Positions 6,338 through 15,696 are shown, counted from the stretch's first letter. The stretch is 24,914 nucleotides of DNA from an uncultured Chryseolinea sp. (GCA_946478915.1 CAMLER010000005.1:1-24914); one strand, 5' to 3'. The notes: generated by a model not told the origin, from the letters alone. Program-made: numbers and translations.

Positions 6338-8431
6338 ATGGCAGGATTCTTCTCGACATCAATCGAATATTTGAAGGGAGTTGGCCCACAACGCGCCGCG
6401 CTGCTTAACAAGGAGTTGTCGATATTTACTTTCGGTGATCTTATTCAGCATTACCCTTTTCGTTACGAAGATAGAACGAAGTTTTATTCTATAGCCGAGG
6501 TGCACGATGAAATGCAGTATGTGCAGTTAAAAGGAAAGATCAAGAAAAAAGAGATTATCGGTACGGGCTTTAAGAAGAGACTTGTAGTAACGCTTGCAGA
6601 TCAATCGAGTGAAATCGAACTAGTTTGGTTCCAGGGTATCAGTTGGATCTATGAAAAGATTAAACCGGGCGTAGAATATGTAGCCTTTGGAAAGCCCGCG
6701 CGCTTTGGAAACCATTTTAATATTGCACATCCTGAATTGGAAATAGCTGTTGGATCAAACACAAACTCCGGCTTCCTCCAACCCATCTATCCCATTACGG
6801 AGAAGCTACGCGCCAAGCGTATCGATAGTAAAGTATTTTCGAAGTTTGTACAGACGCTGCTAAGTATTTCGGTTTCAAAAATTCGAGAGACATTGCCAGC
6901 ATCGATCATCAACACCGAAAATTTGATTTCGAAAACGGATGCGCTGCATTACATTCACATACCGCCCACATACGAGCTACTGGCGCGCGCACAGCTTCGA
7001 TTGAAATTTGAGGAATTGTTTTACATACAGCTTAGGCTTTTGAAGATGAAGCTTGTGCGACAAGCTAAGTTCAAGGGGTTGGTATTTCAGAACACAACTC
7101 TGCTGAATAAATTTTATAAAGAGCACCTGCCTTTTGCACTGACCAATGCGCAGAAAAAGGTAATAAAGGAAATTTACCTGGATCTAAAGTCAGGTAAACA
7201 AATGAACAGGCTTTTACAGGGAGATGTTGGCAGCGGTAAAACCATCGTTAGCTTTATCTGTATGCTTATCGTTTTAAGTGAAAATTCACAATGTGCTTTG
7301 ATGGCCCCCACTGAAATTCTGGCGCAGCAGCACTACAAGAATTTGAAAGGGTACGCTGATAAAATGCACATCACAATCGGATTGCTAACAGGCTCTACAA
7401 AGAAGTCAGAACGAGCTTCTATTCATAAAGCGTTGATGGATGGCAGCTTGAATATACTGGTCGGAACTCACGCTCTTTTAGAAGAAGAAGTTCAGTTCAA
7501 TAAACTGGGGCTTTCAATCATTGACGAACAACATCGTTTTGGCGTGGCTCAACGTTCGAAATTGTGGCAGAAAAACAAAGATGTGTTCCCTCACATACTC
7601 GTTATGACTGCAACCCCAATTCCGCGAACGCTAGCCATGACGTTATATGGTGATCTTGATGTCTCCGTCATCGACGAGCTTCCGATAGGTAGGAAGCCAA
7701 TAAAGACCATTCACAAATACGATGCCCACCGCCTTCAGCTTAACCAATTTCTCAGGGATCAACTAAATCTCGGAAGACAAATCTATTGTGTATACCCCTT
7801 GATAGACGAGTCCGAGAAGCTTGATTTGAAACACCTGATGGATGGTTATGAAAGTATTGTGAGAGCATTCCCTGATGTACCGATTGGAATCATTCATGGT
7901 AAAATGAAATCCGATGCGAAACGTTATGAGATGAAACGATTCGCCAGCGGGGAGACTAAAATTATGGTAGCAACGACAGTCATTGAAGTTGGTGTTGACG
8001 TTCCCAATTCGACAGTAATGGTTATTGAAAATGCTGAGCGGTTTGGGTTGTCTCAGCTTCATCAGCTACGAGGTCGTGTGGGCAGAGGTGCAGATCAATC
8101 GTATTGTATACTTATGACTGATTACAAATTGGGTGCTGACTCGAGGCAACGCATTGAAACGATGGTGAGAACGAATAACGGTTTTGAAATTGCTGAAACT
8201 GACTTAAAGCTACGGGGGCCAGGGGATTTGCTGGGAACACAGCAGAGTGGTGTCCTTGACCTCCTAATTGCCGACCTTGGCAAGGATGGCAAAGTTCTTC
8301 AGCGTGCACGTGAAAAAGCGATAGAGCTCCTGGAAGGCGATCCGGAATTGACTTCACCTGAAAACGCAGTGATCAGAACACAGGTGGAAGCGATGCGTAA
8401 CACAACGGTTAATTGGAGTAAAATAAGCTAA
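6338..8431 (+). CDS. recG: ATP-dependent DNA helicase RecG
   Basis: A 697-residue branch-migrating helicase that remodels stalled replication forks and Holliday junctions. The N-terminal helical and OB-fold wedge domain covers residues about 1-240 (IEYLKGVGPQRAALL, then the OB strands around VQLKGKIKKKE). Helicase motifs follow: Walker A QGDVGSGKT (about residues 294-302), DEQHRFGV (motif II in the DEQH form typical of RecG), TATPIPRTLAM (motif III), VATTVIEVGVDVPN (motif V) and QLRGRVGRG (motif VI). Downstream, LRGPGDLLGTQQSG is the RecG C-terminal signature. ATG 6338 gives the family-type N-terminus MAGFFSTSIEYLKG. The alternative TTG at 6320 adds six residues and lies at or before the likely transcription start. 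A lipoprotein gene follows 44 bases after the stop codon. Confidence 0.97.
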   Translation: MAGFFSTSIEYLKGVGPQRAALLNKELSIFTFGDLIQHYPFRYEDRTKFYSIAEVHDEMQYVQLKGKIKKKEIIGTGFKKRLVVTLADQSSEIELVWFQGISWIYEKIKPGVEYVAFGKPARFGNHFNIAHPELEIAVGSNTNSGFLQPIYPITEKLRAKRIDSKVFSKFVQTLLSISVSKIRETLPASIINTENLISKTDALHYIHIPPTYELLARAQLRLKFEELFYIQLRLLKMKLVRQAKFKGLVFQNTTLLNKFYKEHLPFALTNAQKKVIKEIYLDLKSGKQMNRLLQGDVGSGKTIVSFICMLIVLSENSQCALMAPTEILAQQHYKNLKGYADKMHITIGLLTGSTKKSERASIHKALMDGSLNILVGTHALLEEEVQFNKLGLSIIDEQHRFGVAQRSKLWQKNKDVFPHILVMTATPIPRTLAMTLYGDLDVSVIDELPIGRKPIKTIHKYDAHRLQLNQFLRDQLNLGRQIYCVYPLIDESEKLDLKHLMDGYESIVRAFPDVPIGIIHGKMKSDAKRYEMKRFASGETKIMVATTVIEVGVDVPNSTVMVIENAERFGLSQLHQLRGRVGRGADQSYCILMTDYKLGADSRQRIETMVRTNNGFEIAETDLKLRGPGDLLGTQQSGVLDLLIADLGKDGKVLQRAREKAIELLEGDPELTSPENAVIRTQVEAMRNTTVNWSKIS

Positions 8432-8475
8432 CTACTTACATTCCCGGTAATTTGTTAATTTCACTTTCCAACTAT

Positions 8476-9243
8476 ATGGATTTAATAAAGACAGCAGTAT
8501 TATTCGCGGCTCTTGCATTGCTCTTGGGTTGTAATGGTTCAGACGAAATTCCAGTTTCCGATAACCCGGCGGCTGAAGGATTTAACCTTGCAAATTCCGA
8601 TCCGGCCGCGGTTGAACTTGCTGATAGTATTATGGTAGCTATGGGCGGTTGGAAAAACTGGCAAGATACCCGTTACATTTCGTGGAATTTTTTTGGTTTT
8701 CGCAATCTAGTATGGGATAAACATGAGCATCTTGCCAGGATTGAATCTTTGCGGGATTCGATAACGTATATTGTTGATTTAGAAGAATTGTCTGGCAAAG
8801 TATGGGTGAAGGGGCAATTGATTAATGAGACCGATTCCTTGAAGAAGATGTTGCAAAAGGCGAAGAGCATATGGATCAACGACTCCTACTGGTTGGTCAT
8901 GCCGTTCAAACTTAAGGATAGTGGAGTTACATTGAAGTACTTAGGAGAAGATACGTTAATGAATGGCGACCGGTGCAATTTGCTTCAGTTGACCTTTGAA
9001 AATGTTGGTGACACCCCACAAAACAAATATCTTGTGTATGTCGATTTGAAAGACAACCTCGTCAAACAATGGGCATACTATAGCAATGCGACTCAGGATA
9101 CTGCAAATTTTTTAAGGCCATGGGATAACTATAAGAAATACGGAAAGATCCTTCTATCTGCTGATCGGTCGGACAGCAGTGGCCCCCGAAATGTTTCAGT
9201 AGCCCAGACGTTAAACGGAAAACTTTTCACAGATCTAAATTAA
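8476..9243 (+). CDS. Lipoprotein of unknown function (DUF6503-like)
   Basis: A 255-residue lipoprotein. The signal MDLIKTAVLFAALALLLGC ends in a lipobox with Cys19, then a linker and a folded part. Residues about 50-80 (ADSIMVAMGGWKNWQDTRYI) with MGG-W-NWQ-TRYISWNF resemble the start of the beta-sheet fold seen in outer-membrane lipoprotein-like proteins annotated DUF6503 in Bacteroidota; this is by memory, not by search. Later beta-rich stretches include GKVWVKGQ, SYWLVMPFKLKD, KYLVYVDLKD and VKQWAYY. The start at ATG 8476 gives a proper lipoprotein signal; the earlier in-frame TTG 8452 is unnecessary. It lies 44 bases after recG and 57 bases before the dinB-like gene, so it may be read through from recG. 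Confidence 0.72.
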   Translation: MDLIKTAVLFAALALLLGCNGSDEIPVSDNPAAEGFNLANSDPAAVELADSIMVAMGGWKNWQDTRYISWNFFGFRNLVWDKHEHLARIESLRDSITYIVDLEELSGKVWVKGQLINETDSLKKMLQKAKSIWINDSYWLVMPFKLKDSGVTLKYLGEDTLMNGDRCNLLQLTFENVGDTPQNKYLVYVDLKDNLVKQWAYYSNATQDTANFLRPWDNYKKYGKILLSADRSDSSGPRNVSVAQTLNGKLFTDLN

Positions 9244-9300
9244 GTCAGGGTTCAGTATGTCCATTTTTTTACGTGCATGCAGTATTGAATAGTATAAAAT

Positions 9301-9819
9301 ATGACTCCTCCGGATTTAACATCACTCCCTCAATTTTACAGACGCTATGTTGAACACGTCAAGGACTATGACCTTTTCGAGGCATTCAAGGTATCTTCAA
9401 CAAAGACAATAAGCCTGGTAAGATCATTATCGGAAGAAAAGGGAGACTATCGATATGCTCCAGGCAAATGGACAATTAAGGAACTGCTTTGCCATATGAT
9501 TGATACTGAACGTATTTTGTCGTACCGGGCTCTTCGGTTTGCCCGAAACGATAAGACTCCTCTACATGGCTTTGAGGAAAACGATTATGCTCCTCAAGCG
9601 AACGCAGAAAACAGGACAATTGTGTCTATTGCGGATGAGATGGTCAGGTTGAGGTCAACAACGGTTGATCTTTTTGCAAGCTTCAATGAAGAAATGTTGA
9701 TGCGAAGAGGACTTGCGAACAATGTTGAATTTTCAGTACTCACTATTGGATACATTATTCCTGGGCACGAATCTCATCACAGGAGTATTTTAAACGAACG
9801 CTACCTGGCATTTCGATGA
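9301..9819 (+). CDS. DinB-family four-helix metal-binding protein
   Basis: A 172-residue protein with the DinB/YfiT-type four-helix bundle (DinB_2). Likely metal ligands are His65 (ELLCHMIDTERI) and His156 with His160 (GHESHHRSILNERYL). In this superfamily the bound metal supports thiol-S-transferase or related small-molecule chemistry, for example bacillithiol transfer. The function of this member cannot be named. APGKWTIKELLCHMIDTE is a typical Bacteroidota DinB motif. Its stop codon overlaps the start codon of the PBP4 gene by 4 bases (ATGA, 9816-9819), so the two are translationally coupled, although the link in function is not obvious. Confidence 0.88.
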   Translation: MTPPDLTSLPQFYRRYVEHVKDYDLFEAFKVSSTKTISLVRSLSEEKGDYRYAPGKWTIKELLCHMIDTERILSYRALRFARNDKTPLHGFEENDYAPQANAENRTIVSIADEMVRLRSTTVDLFASFNEEMLMRRGLANNVEFSVLTIGYIIPGHESHHRSILNERYLAFR

Positions 9820-11102
9820 GGATTCCGATCGCCATCTTAGTTGTTTTAGTATCGTGCTTTTCTTGTTCACCAATTTCGAAAAGGTCGCTGAACAAATCGT
9901 TTCGGCAAACGGATCAGCAATTCCAGGATCACACGGGATTTGCCTTATATGACTTAGAAAAGAGAACATCAGTATTTGAGTACAAGTCCAGTCACTATTT
10001 TACTCCCGCGTCTAATACAAAGATATTCACGTTATTTTCTTGCCTTGCTCTTCTCAGTGATTCCGTCCCAGGCTTAAGATATGTCAACGAAAACGATTCG
10101 TTAATTTTTTGGGGAACAGGTGATCCTTCATTCTTATATAAAGAAGTTTACAACAGCGGACGCATCTTTAATTTTCTAAAGATGGCGAAAGCGCCATTAT
10201 ATTTTTCTGATCAAAATTATCAAACAACAAATTTTGGGGCGGGCTGGGCCTGGGATGATTACAATGACTATTATTCAGCAGAACGCTCCGCATTTCCCAT
10301 ATATGGCAACCTTGTATCCCTTCGCTCCACTCCGAAACTCGTTGTCGAGCCGCGATATTTTAAGAGCTACGTGAAGACCGGTGTGCGCGAGACCAAAGCA
10401 AAGCTGATCAGGAGGCAAGACTCAAATGAATTCACTTACCATCCCCCGTATACAAACAGAGCTTTTAAGACTGATGTTCCCTTCAAAGTTGCAAGCGAGT
10501 TGACGGCCAACCTGCTATCTGACACATTGGGAAAGATGGTTCGACTAATCCAAAAGCCTGTTCCAAAACAGACAACGGTGGTGTATAGCCTGCCGGTTGA
10601 TAGTCTTTATAAAGTAATGATGCAGGAAAGCGATAATTTTATCGCAGAGCAACTGCTGCTAATTTGCAGCCAACTCATAAGCGATACGTTGAAACCGGAA
10701 ATTGCTATTGACTTCGTTTCAAAAAATTTTCTTCACGACTTGAAGGACAAACCTCAATGGGTAGATGGATCGGGGCTTTCCCGTTACAATTTATTCACAC
10801 CGCGATCAATTGTTCAACTGTGGGAAAAGATCTACTATAGATTACCGCGCGAACGACTTTTTCAGCTTTTGGCGACCGGTGGGCGCTCCGGGACGATAAA
10901 ACGTTGGTACAATGCTGATCCTCCATTTATCTTTGGCAAGACCGGATCATTGAGCAACAACCATTGCCTCAGCGGATACCTTATCACAAAAAAGGGAAAG
11001 ACTTTGATTTTTTCTTTTATGAACAACAATTTCACGAGCTCTGTGAATGAGATTCGGCAGAACATGGACAAAATTTTGAGACTGATTTATGAAAAGTATT
11101 AG
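9816..11102 (+). CDS. dacB: D-Ala-D-Ala carboxypeptidase/endopeptidase (PBP4 type)
   Basis: A 428-residue serine DD-peptidase of the S13 family. It removes terminal D-alanine or cuts cross-links in periplasmic peptidoglycan. The three active-site motifs are present: SxxK as Ser66-Asn-Thr-Lys69 (PASNTKIFT), SxN as Ser272-Asp-Asn (MQESDNFIAEQ) and KTG as Lys375 (FGKTGSLSN). The N-terminus (MRIPIAILVVLVSCFSC) looks like a lipoprotein signal with Cys14 or Cys17 as the anchor. Between the SxxK and SxN motifs is a long insertion, as in S13 proteins. It overlaps the DinB gene by 4 bases upstream and the GH3 gene by 14 bases downstream, so the three are one transcriptional unit. Confidence 0.92.
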   Translation: MRIPIAILVVLVSCFSCSPISKRSLNKSFRQTDQQFQDHTGFALYDLEKRTSVFEYKSSHYFTPASNTKIFTLFSCLALLSDSVPGLRYVNENDSLIFWGTGDPSFLYKEVYNSGRIFNFLKMAKAPLYFSDQNYQTTNFGAGWAWDDYNDYYSAERSAFPIYGNLVSLRSTPKLVVEPRYFKSYVKTGVRETKAKLIRRQDSNEFTYHPPYTNRAFKTDVPFKVASELTANLLSDTLGKMVRLIQKPVPKQTTVVYSLPVDSLYKVMMQESDNFIAEQLLLICSQLISDTLKPEIAIDFVSKNFLHDLKDKPQWVDGSGLSRYNLFTPRSIVQLWEKIYYRLPRERLFQLLATGGRSGTIKRWYNADPPFIFGKTGSLSNNHCLSGYLITKKGKTLIFSFMNNNFTSSVNEIRQNMDKILRLIYEKY

Positions 11103-12354
11103 AATATTTTTTGCGGGGATATTTATTTTGGTTACATCGGTTTCCTACGGTCAATCTTCATCTGTTGATAGCCTGGACATAAAAATTGGCCAGATGCTTC
11201 TCATCGGTTTTCCGGGTCCCGCAGTTGATAATAAAGTTCTTGAAGAAGTTCGTGCGGGAAAGGTTGGCTCGATCATCATTTTTGAAAAAAATATTCCAGC
11301 TGCAAATTCTTTTGTTGCGCTGAAAAAAATTATCTGGACATATCAGCAGGCTGCTCCAATCCCGCTTTTTGTGAGCATTGATCAGGAAGGAGGTAGAGTC
11401 AACAGATTGAAAGACAAATATGGTTTTCCAAGATCAATAACTGCCGCTGCAATGGGTAAGGCTCCTTCGTTGGACTCGGTTCGTTTTTACGCAGATGCTA
11501 CAGCCTCCACGTTAGCGGGTCTGGGTATTAACATGAACTTTGGTCCTGTTGTCGACCTCGCATCCAATCCCAACAATCCCATTATAGCTAAATATGGAAG
11601 AGCATTTTCTGCGAATGAGGATTCTGTCAGTCTACTGGCGAAGGAATTTGTGAAACAACATCACAGACATAATGTGCTTACGTCTTTGAAGCACTTTCCC
11701 GGGCATGGAAGTTCAAAGGATGATACTCATCTTGGAATAGCTGACGTGACAAACACATGGGAGGCTCGGGAACTGACCCCGTACAAAACACTTATCGATT
11801 CAGGTTACGCGGATGCCATTATGACATCGCATATCGTGAATAAAAAATTGGACAAACTTGGTCTGCCAGGTACCTTATCCAAGAGTGTACTGGACAGCAT
11901 CCTGCGGAAGCAATTAAAGTTCGATGGCGTAATATTTACGGACGACATGCAAATGCACGCTATTACAAAGCACTATGGACTTGAGGAGGCCATCAAACTA
12001 GCAATTCTGGGCGGAGTGGATATTATGACGTTCTCCAATAATATTCAGGGCAGCGATCAGCGTACGGTAGACAAGGTGCATTCCATAGTTAAGGATTTCG
12101 TAAAGAGAGGTGTCATTACCGAACAACGAATTAACGAAAGCTTCAAGAGAATCATGAAACTAAAACAGCGCCTGAATAATGATGATGATCAAAGCGCGTA
12201 CTACCAGCGGGCGCTGCACCAATCCAATCAGGAGATAGAGAAATTGAAGGCCGAGCTTGAGGTTCTGAAACAAGCCCCTGTTAAAACGAAGGAGGAGGTT
12301 GTTGTCGAAGAACAATCATCCAAGAAAAAAAGAAAGAAGAAGGGAAAGAACTAA
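11089..12354 (+). CDS. nagZ: GH3 beta-N-acetylhexosaminidase (NagZ-like) with coiled-coil tail
   Basis: A 421-residue enzyme that cuts N-acetylglucosamine from muropeptides in peptidoglycan recycling. A signal peptide (residues 1-21, ending VSYGQ) sends it to the periplasm, unlike cytoplasmic E. coli NagZ. The GH3 barrel shows SIDQEGGRVNRL, KHFPGHG (201-207) followed by the Asp212-Thr-His214 acid/base dyad, and the nucleophile Asp285 in FTDDMQM. The barrel ends about residue 365. Residues about 372-421 are a helical tail (QSAYYQRALHQSNQEIEKLK, and so on), predicted coiled coil, ending in a Lys-rich KKKRKKKGKN. The tail is not part of the catalytic fold and could bind another protein or the cell wall. 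Its 5' end overlaps dacB by 14 bases; its stop codon overlaps the convergent peptidase gene by 4 bases. Confidence 0.9.
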   Translation: MKSIRIFFAGIFILVTSVSYGQSSSVDSLDIKIGQMLLIGFPGPAVDNKVLEEVRAGKVGSIIIFEKNIPAANSFVALKKIIWTYQQAAPIPLFVSIDQEGGRVNRLKDKYGFPRSITAAAMGKAPSLDSVRFYADATASTLAGLGINMNFGPVVDLASNPNNPIIAKYGRAFSANEDSVSLLAKEFVKQHHRHNVLTSLKHFPGHGSSKDDTHLGIADVTNTWEARELTPYKTLIDSGYADAIMTSHIVNKKLDKLGLPGTLSKSVLDSILRKQLKFDGVIFTDDMQMHAITKHYGLEEAIKLAILGGVDIMTFSNNIQGSDQRTVDKVHSIVKDFVKRGVITEQRINESFKRIMKLKQRLNNDDDQSAYYQRALHQSNQEIEKLKAELEVLKQAPVKTKEEVVVEEQSSKKKRKKKGKN

Positions 12355-14711
12355 GGATTCTTATTCTTACGGGTAGGTTTTAAGTTTTCTTCAAAGAGTT
12401 TTAAGATACGCTTGTATTCGTCTGTCCAACTGCTTGGTTCAACAAAGCCATGATCTTCCATTGGGTAAATAGCGAGTTCCCAGTTTTCTTTCCCAAGCTC
12501 TATCAATCGCTGCGACAACCTTACCACATCCTGAAAGTGAACGTTTGTATCGACCATGCCATGACACATCAGGAGGGCTCCTTTGAGTCCGTCGGCATAA
12601 TAGATGGGTGAACTTTTGGCATAAGCCAGACTGTCCCGGTAAGGTACATTTAGGATACATCCCGTGTATTCGTGATTATAATGAGCCCAGTCAGTAACCG
12701 GGCGCAAAGCGGCACCGGCGGCGAAGACATCCGGAGTGGTAAACATCGCCATCAGCGTTATGAATCCGCCGTAGGAGCCACCATAAATACCAATTCTGTG
12801 GGGGTCGATGCTGTATTTATCTACGAGCAGTTTAGCTGCGTCAATGTTGTCGGTAAGGTCTTTGCCTCCCATATTTCGATATATTCCTGTCCGCCAATCT
12901 CGTCCGTAGCCGGCGCTGGCGCGATAGTCTATATCCATCACGGTGTAACCTTTATCGGCGAGCAGATTATGGAACATATATTCCTTATAATAATTGCTCC
13001 ACCACTTATGCGCATTCTGTAAATAACCCGCCCCATGCACGAATATTATAGCGGCCCCGTTCGATTGCTTAGGATGATAGATGCGACCATAAACGGATGC
13101 GCTATCCCTGGCTTTGAACGTTATAATTTCGGGGTCCCGCCAGGGATAGGACTTAAATTCCTCTGTAAGGGAATTGGTTATTTGTTTAGGCTTAGCCCCT
13201 GGTTTATTATCCATGAGATATAATTCCCATGGCTTATTCGAATAAGAATAACGGAATGCTATAGTCTTTTCATCCGGTGAAATTTCTGCTTCGTGCGCGC
13301 CGGGAAAAGTTGTGAGCTTTTCAGCACGGCCACCGTTAACGGATAGCCTATACAAATGTTTCTCACCAGGATGGACTTCGTTTGTAATAATATAGAAGTA
13401 GTTTTTGCTTCTTGACACTTTAACCTGTTGTACTTCGTAGTTTCCAGTCGTCAACGCCTCCTTCTTTTTAGAGGTAACATCAATTGTATACAAGTGGGAA
13501 TAGCCAGTTTCTTCGGATGTAAACCAAATCCGCTTGTTGTCGGCTAACCATCCTATCGGTGAGACTTCACCAAATCCCTTGGTGGTTGGGCCACCGACCC
13601 ATGCATCATCATGTTGACGGTCAAGCATAGTAAGGGTTTGTGAATAAGGGTCCAGGCTCAATATCCAGCAATCCTTAAAATCCAGGGAACGGATTACAAC
13701 GGCGCAATACTTTCCGTCATCTGACCATTTAACTGCTGAGAAATTGATTGGGCGCGGCGTTTTGACTGTTGTTTTGCTCGGGTAGTCCGATTCATACTTT
13801 GGCGCATCAGTTATGCCGGGAATATTATCTGTCACAACTTTCAGGATCGTATCCTTTGTGATATCGTAGATATAGAGTTCGTTCGAGACAAGAGGTTCAC
13901 CCACTTTTGTTCGCGATGGGATATCCTCCGTAAAACCTGAAATGGTCACATAGTTAGGAACGATTGTCTTTTTCGGATTTGCATGTTTGGAGACCTCGTA
14001 CAACACAAATCGGCCATCGGGGCTTACCTGGACCAGGTCTAGCGACCTGTTATTGAGATAAATTACTTTGGGTTTCTTAAGCTGTTCGGCTTGCTTGTTC
14101 TTTTTTTTCAGCTCGTGCCTGGTAGCTCGCTCTTTTAAGACGTCGAAGTTGGCAAGCTGATCTTCCTTTAGCCATTTTTCCTGATCTGACAAGTCATCCG
14201 ATTTTGCTGATCCCTGTTCAAAGTGTGTAATTTGTGCGAATTTGCCATCCTGTAAATCCCAGCTATAGGCATCATGCCCGATAGTGAATATGACTTTCTT
14301 GCCATCTCCGGAGAAGTATGGCCCGTATTCTTTCGCTACTGTATGAGTTAACTGAGAGATCTTTCCTGATGGGATATCATAGATAAAAATGTCTCCATGC
14401 TTTTCATAGGTCATTTTTGTGTATTCCCGGTTGTAGCAGCCATACCGGGCGGGAAGATTCCTTCGCTCGTCGACTGTAAGCTTGCGTGGGATAGGGTTCC
14501 GAAGCGTTATGGAATAAAGGGAATCGGACTGAGCGGCTTCAGGATTCCAGTAGAAATTCACAGACCTGCTGTCAGGTGACCAAAAAACATTATTAGGGGC
14601 GATTCCTATCCATTTTGGGTGCCTCATTATCTTTTCTACGGTAAGCTCACCGACAGATTGTGCTTTTATAAGGCCTGGAAATAGCAGGAAGATGAGACAC
14701 CAACGATTCAT
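12351..14711 (-). CDS. Secreted S9 prolyl-oligopeptidase-like peptidase (DPP IV/AP type)
   Basis: A 786-residue serine peptidase of family S9. A Sec signal (MNRWCLIFLLFPGLIKAQ) is followed by a beta-propeller (residues about 40-480, with repeated WSPDSR, FSGDGKK, SPDGRF, WSDDGKY and SPDEKT blades) and an alpha/beta-hydrolase domain (about 510-786). The catalytic triad is Ser646 (GGSYGG), Asp721 (GMVDTNVHF) and His754 (MEDHGF), in the family's order. Enzymes like this release dipeptides or small peptides from the N-terminus, in the periplasm or on the cell surface. The exact specificity is not decided by sequence; the Glu-Glu pair of true DPP IV is not evident. The hairpin TATCCG/CGGATA (14749-14767) lies just upstream. 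Its stop overlaps the GH3 stop by 4 bases. Confidence 0.92.
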   Translation of the reverse strand: MNRWCLIFLLFPGLIKAQSVGELTVEKIMRHPKWIGIAPNNVFWSPDSRSVNFYWNPEAAQSDSLYSITLRNPIPRKLTVDERRNLPARYGCYNREYTKMTYEKHGDIFIYDIPSGKISQLTHTVAKEYGPYFSGDGKKVIFTIGHDAYSWDLQDGKFAQITHFEQGSAKSDDLSDQEKWLKEDQLANFDVLKERATRHELKKKNKQAEQLKKPKVIYLNNRSLDLVQVSPDGRFVLYEVSKHANPKKTIVPNYVTISGFTEDIPSRTKVGEPLVSNELYIYDITKDTILKVVTDNIPGITDAPKYESDYPSKTTVKTPRPINFSAVKWSDDGKYCAVVIRSLDFKDCWILSLDPYSQTLTMLDRQHDDAWVGGPTTKGFGEVSPIGWLADNKRIWFTSEETGYSHLYTIDVTSKKKEALTTGNYEVQQVKVSRSKNYFYIITNEVHPGEKHLYRLSVNGGRAEKLTTFPGAHEAEISPDEKTIAFRYSYSNKPWELYLMDNKPGAKPKQITNSLTEEFKSYPWRDPEIITFKARDSASVYGRIYHPKQSNGAAIIFVHGAGYLQNAHKWWSNYYKEYMFHNLLADKGYTVMDIDYRASAGYGRDWRTGIYRNMGGKDLTDNIDAAKLLVDKYSIDPHRIGIYGGSYGGFITLMAMFTTPDVFAAGAALRPVTDWAHYNHEYTGCILNVPYRDSLAYAKSSPIYYADGLKGALLMCHGMVDTNVHFQDVVRLSQRLIELGKENWELAIYPMEDHGFVEPSSWTDEYKRILKLFEENLKPTRKNKNP

Positions 14712-14807
14712 GAATAGCTAGAATTGAGGCAAGATAACCTAAAAGAATTATCCGCTAAAGACGGATATGTCTAAAGCACCCTTTTATTACTCCGAAGGCT
14801 TAATAAA

Positions 14808-14834
14808 AAAATGCCCGGTTAAGTCGGGCATTTT
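14808..14834 (-). terminator. Strong intrinsic terminator of the Tat epimerase-like gene
   Basis: A perfect 10-pair stem, AAAATGCCCG (14808-14817) with CGGGCATTTT (14825-14834), and a 7-base loop. Read on the minus strand, the stem is followed by seven T (the plus-strand A run 14805-14811), a textbook terminator 26 bases beyond the gene's stop codon. It separates that gene from the S9 peptidase gene. The stem also ends in T on the plus strand, so it could work both ways. Confidence 0.9.
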
Positions 14835-14859
14835 AGTTTAATATTCTGACGATCAGACC

Positions 14860-15696
14860 TTAATAATCCAACTTCATGAGGTAGTCAAAATCATATTTCA
14901 TGCTTTCCAGGGCGGTACCTGCATATTCTTCCTGTTCTACGAAAATATGTTTTACCCCCGATTTATCGGCGTTCCGAAGCATTTCTAAAATGTTGACTTC
15001 TCCCTTACCGAACTCTGTGCTTTCCTTTTTAGCTCCGTCCATATCTTTTAAGTGCCATAAAGGAAAGCGGCCTGGATACTTATTAAAATAAGCCAGAGGA
15101 TCGTTACCTGAAATAATGACCCATCCAAGATCCAGTTCCATAGTCACCAGCTTAGGGTCGGTATTATCGAGCAGGACATCATACAATACCTGCCCATTTT
15201 CTTTTTCAAATTCGTATTCGTGGTTGTGATATCCGAAAATGATTTTGGACTTTTTGCAGTCTTCTGCTGCCTTGGTAAACGTGTCAGCAACTTTCTTGTA
15301 ATTATCGACAGTCTGGCCCTTGGAGGGTAACGATGAGCAGACAAGATAGCTTTGACCCGCTTCGGCCGCAGCGTCTATCGATCGTTGAAAATCCTTATCT
15401 ATATGAACATGTCCGCTTCGTACCGTCATCCCCAGATCGCCCGCAATCTTTTTGATCTCCTTGGGTTGCAAGCCATAATAATTGCCTTTTTCGCTGCGTG
15501 CAGACTCCAATTCCTTATAGCCGATTTTGGCGAGTGCCTTAAGTGTACCGATTGGGTCGGCAAGCATTTCCTTGCGTACACTGTAAAGCTGTATACCAAC
15601 GTTTTTTACCTTTTTTGCGCTGGCCAATGTGGGTAGCAATACAGCTCCTGCGGCTAGGCTGCCCGTTAATTTTAGAAAGTCGCGTCTGGTTTTCAT
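14860..15696 (-). CDS. Tat-exported sugar phosphate isomerase/epimerase-like TIM barrel
   Basis: A 278-residue protein of the AP-endonuclease-2/xylose-isomerase-like TIM-barrel superfamily. The N-terminus MKTRRDFLKLTGSLAAGAVL is a twin-arginine (Tat) signal, so it is folded with its metal inside before export. Likely metal ligands lie in NHEYEFE, MELDLGWV, HLKDMDG and HIFVEQEEY. VGIQLYSVRKEM at the first strand is typical of the secreted Bacteroidota members, which are often found near glycoside or sugar-acid catabolism genes. The substrate is unknown. It stands alone, with its own promoter-like elements (15747-15774), an overlapping palindrome, and a strong terminator. It is therefore probably a single-gene unit. 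Confidence 0.88.
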   Translation of the reverse strand: MKTRRDFLKLTGSLAAGAVLLPTLASAKKVKNVGIQLYSVRKEMLADPIGTLKALAKIGYKELESARSEKGNYYGLQPKEIKKIAGDLGMTVRSGHVHIDKDFQRSIDAAAEAGQSYLVCSSLPSKGQTVDNYKKVADTFTKAAEDCKKSKIIFGYHNHEYEFEKENGQVLYDVLLDNTDPKLVTMELDLGWVIISGNDPLAYFNKYPGRFPLWHLKDMDGAKKESTEFGKGEVNILEMLRNADKSGVKHIFVEQEEYAGTALESMKYDFDYLMKLDY

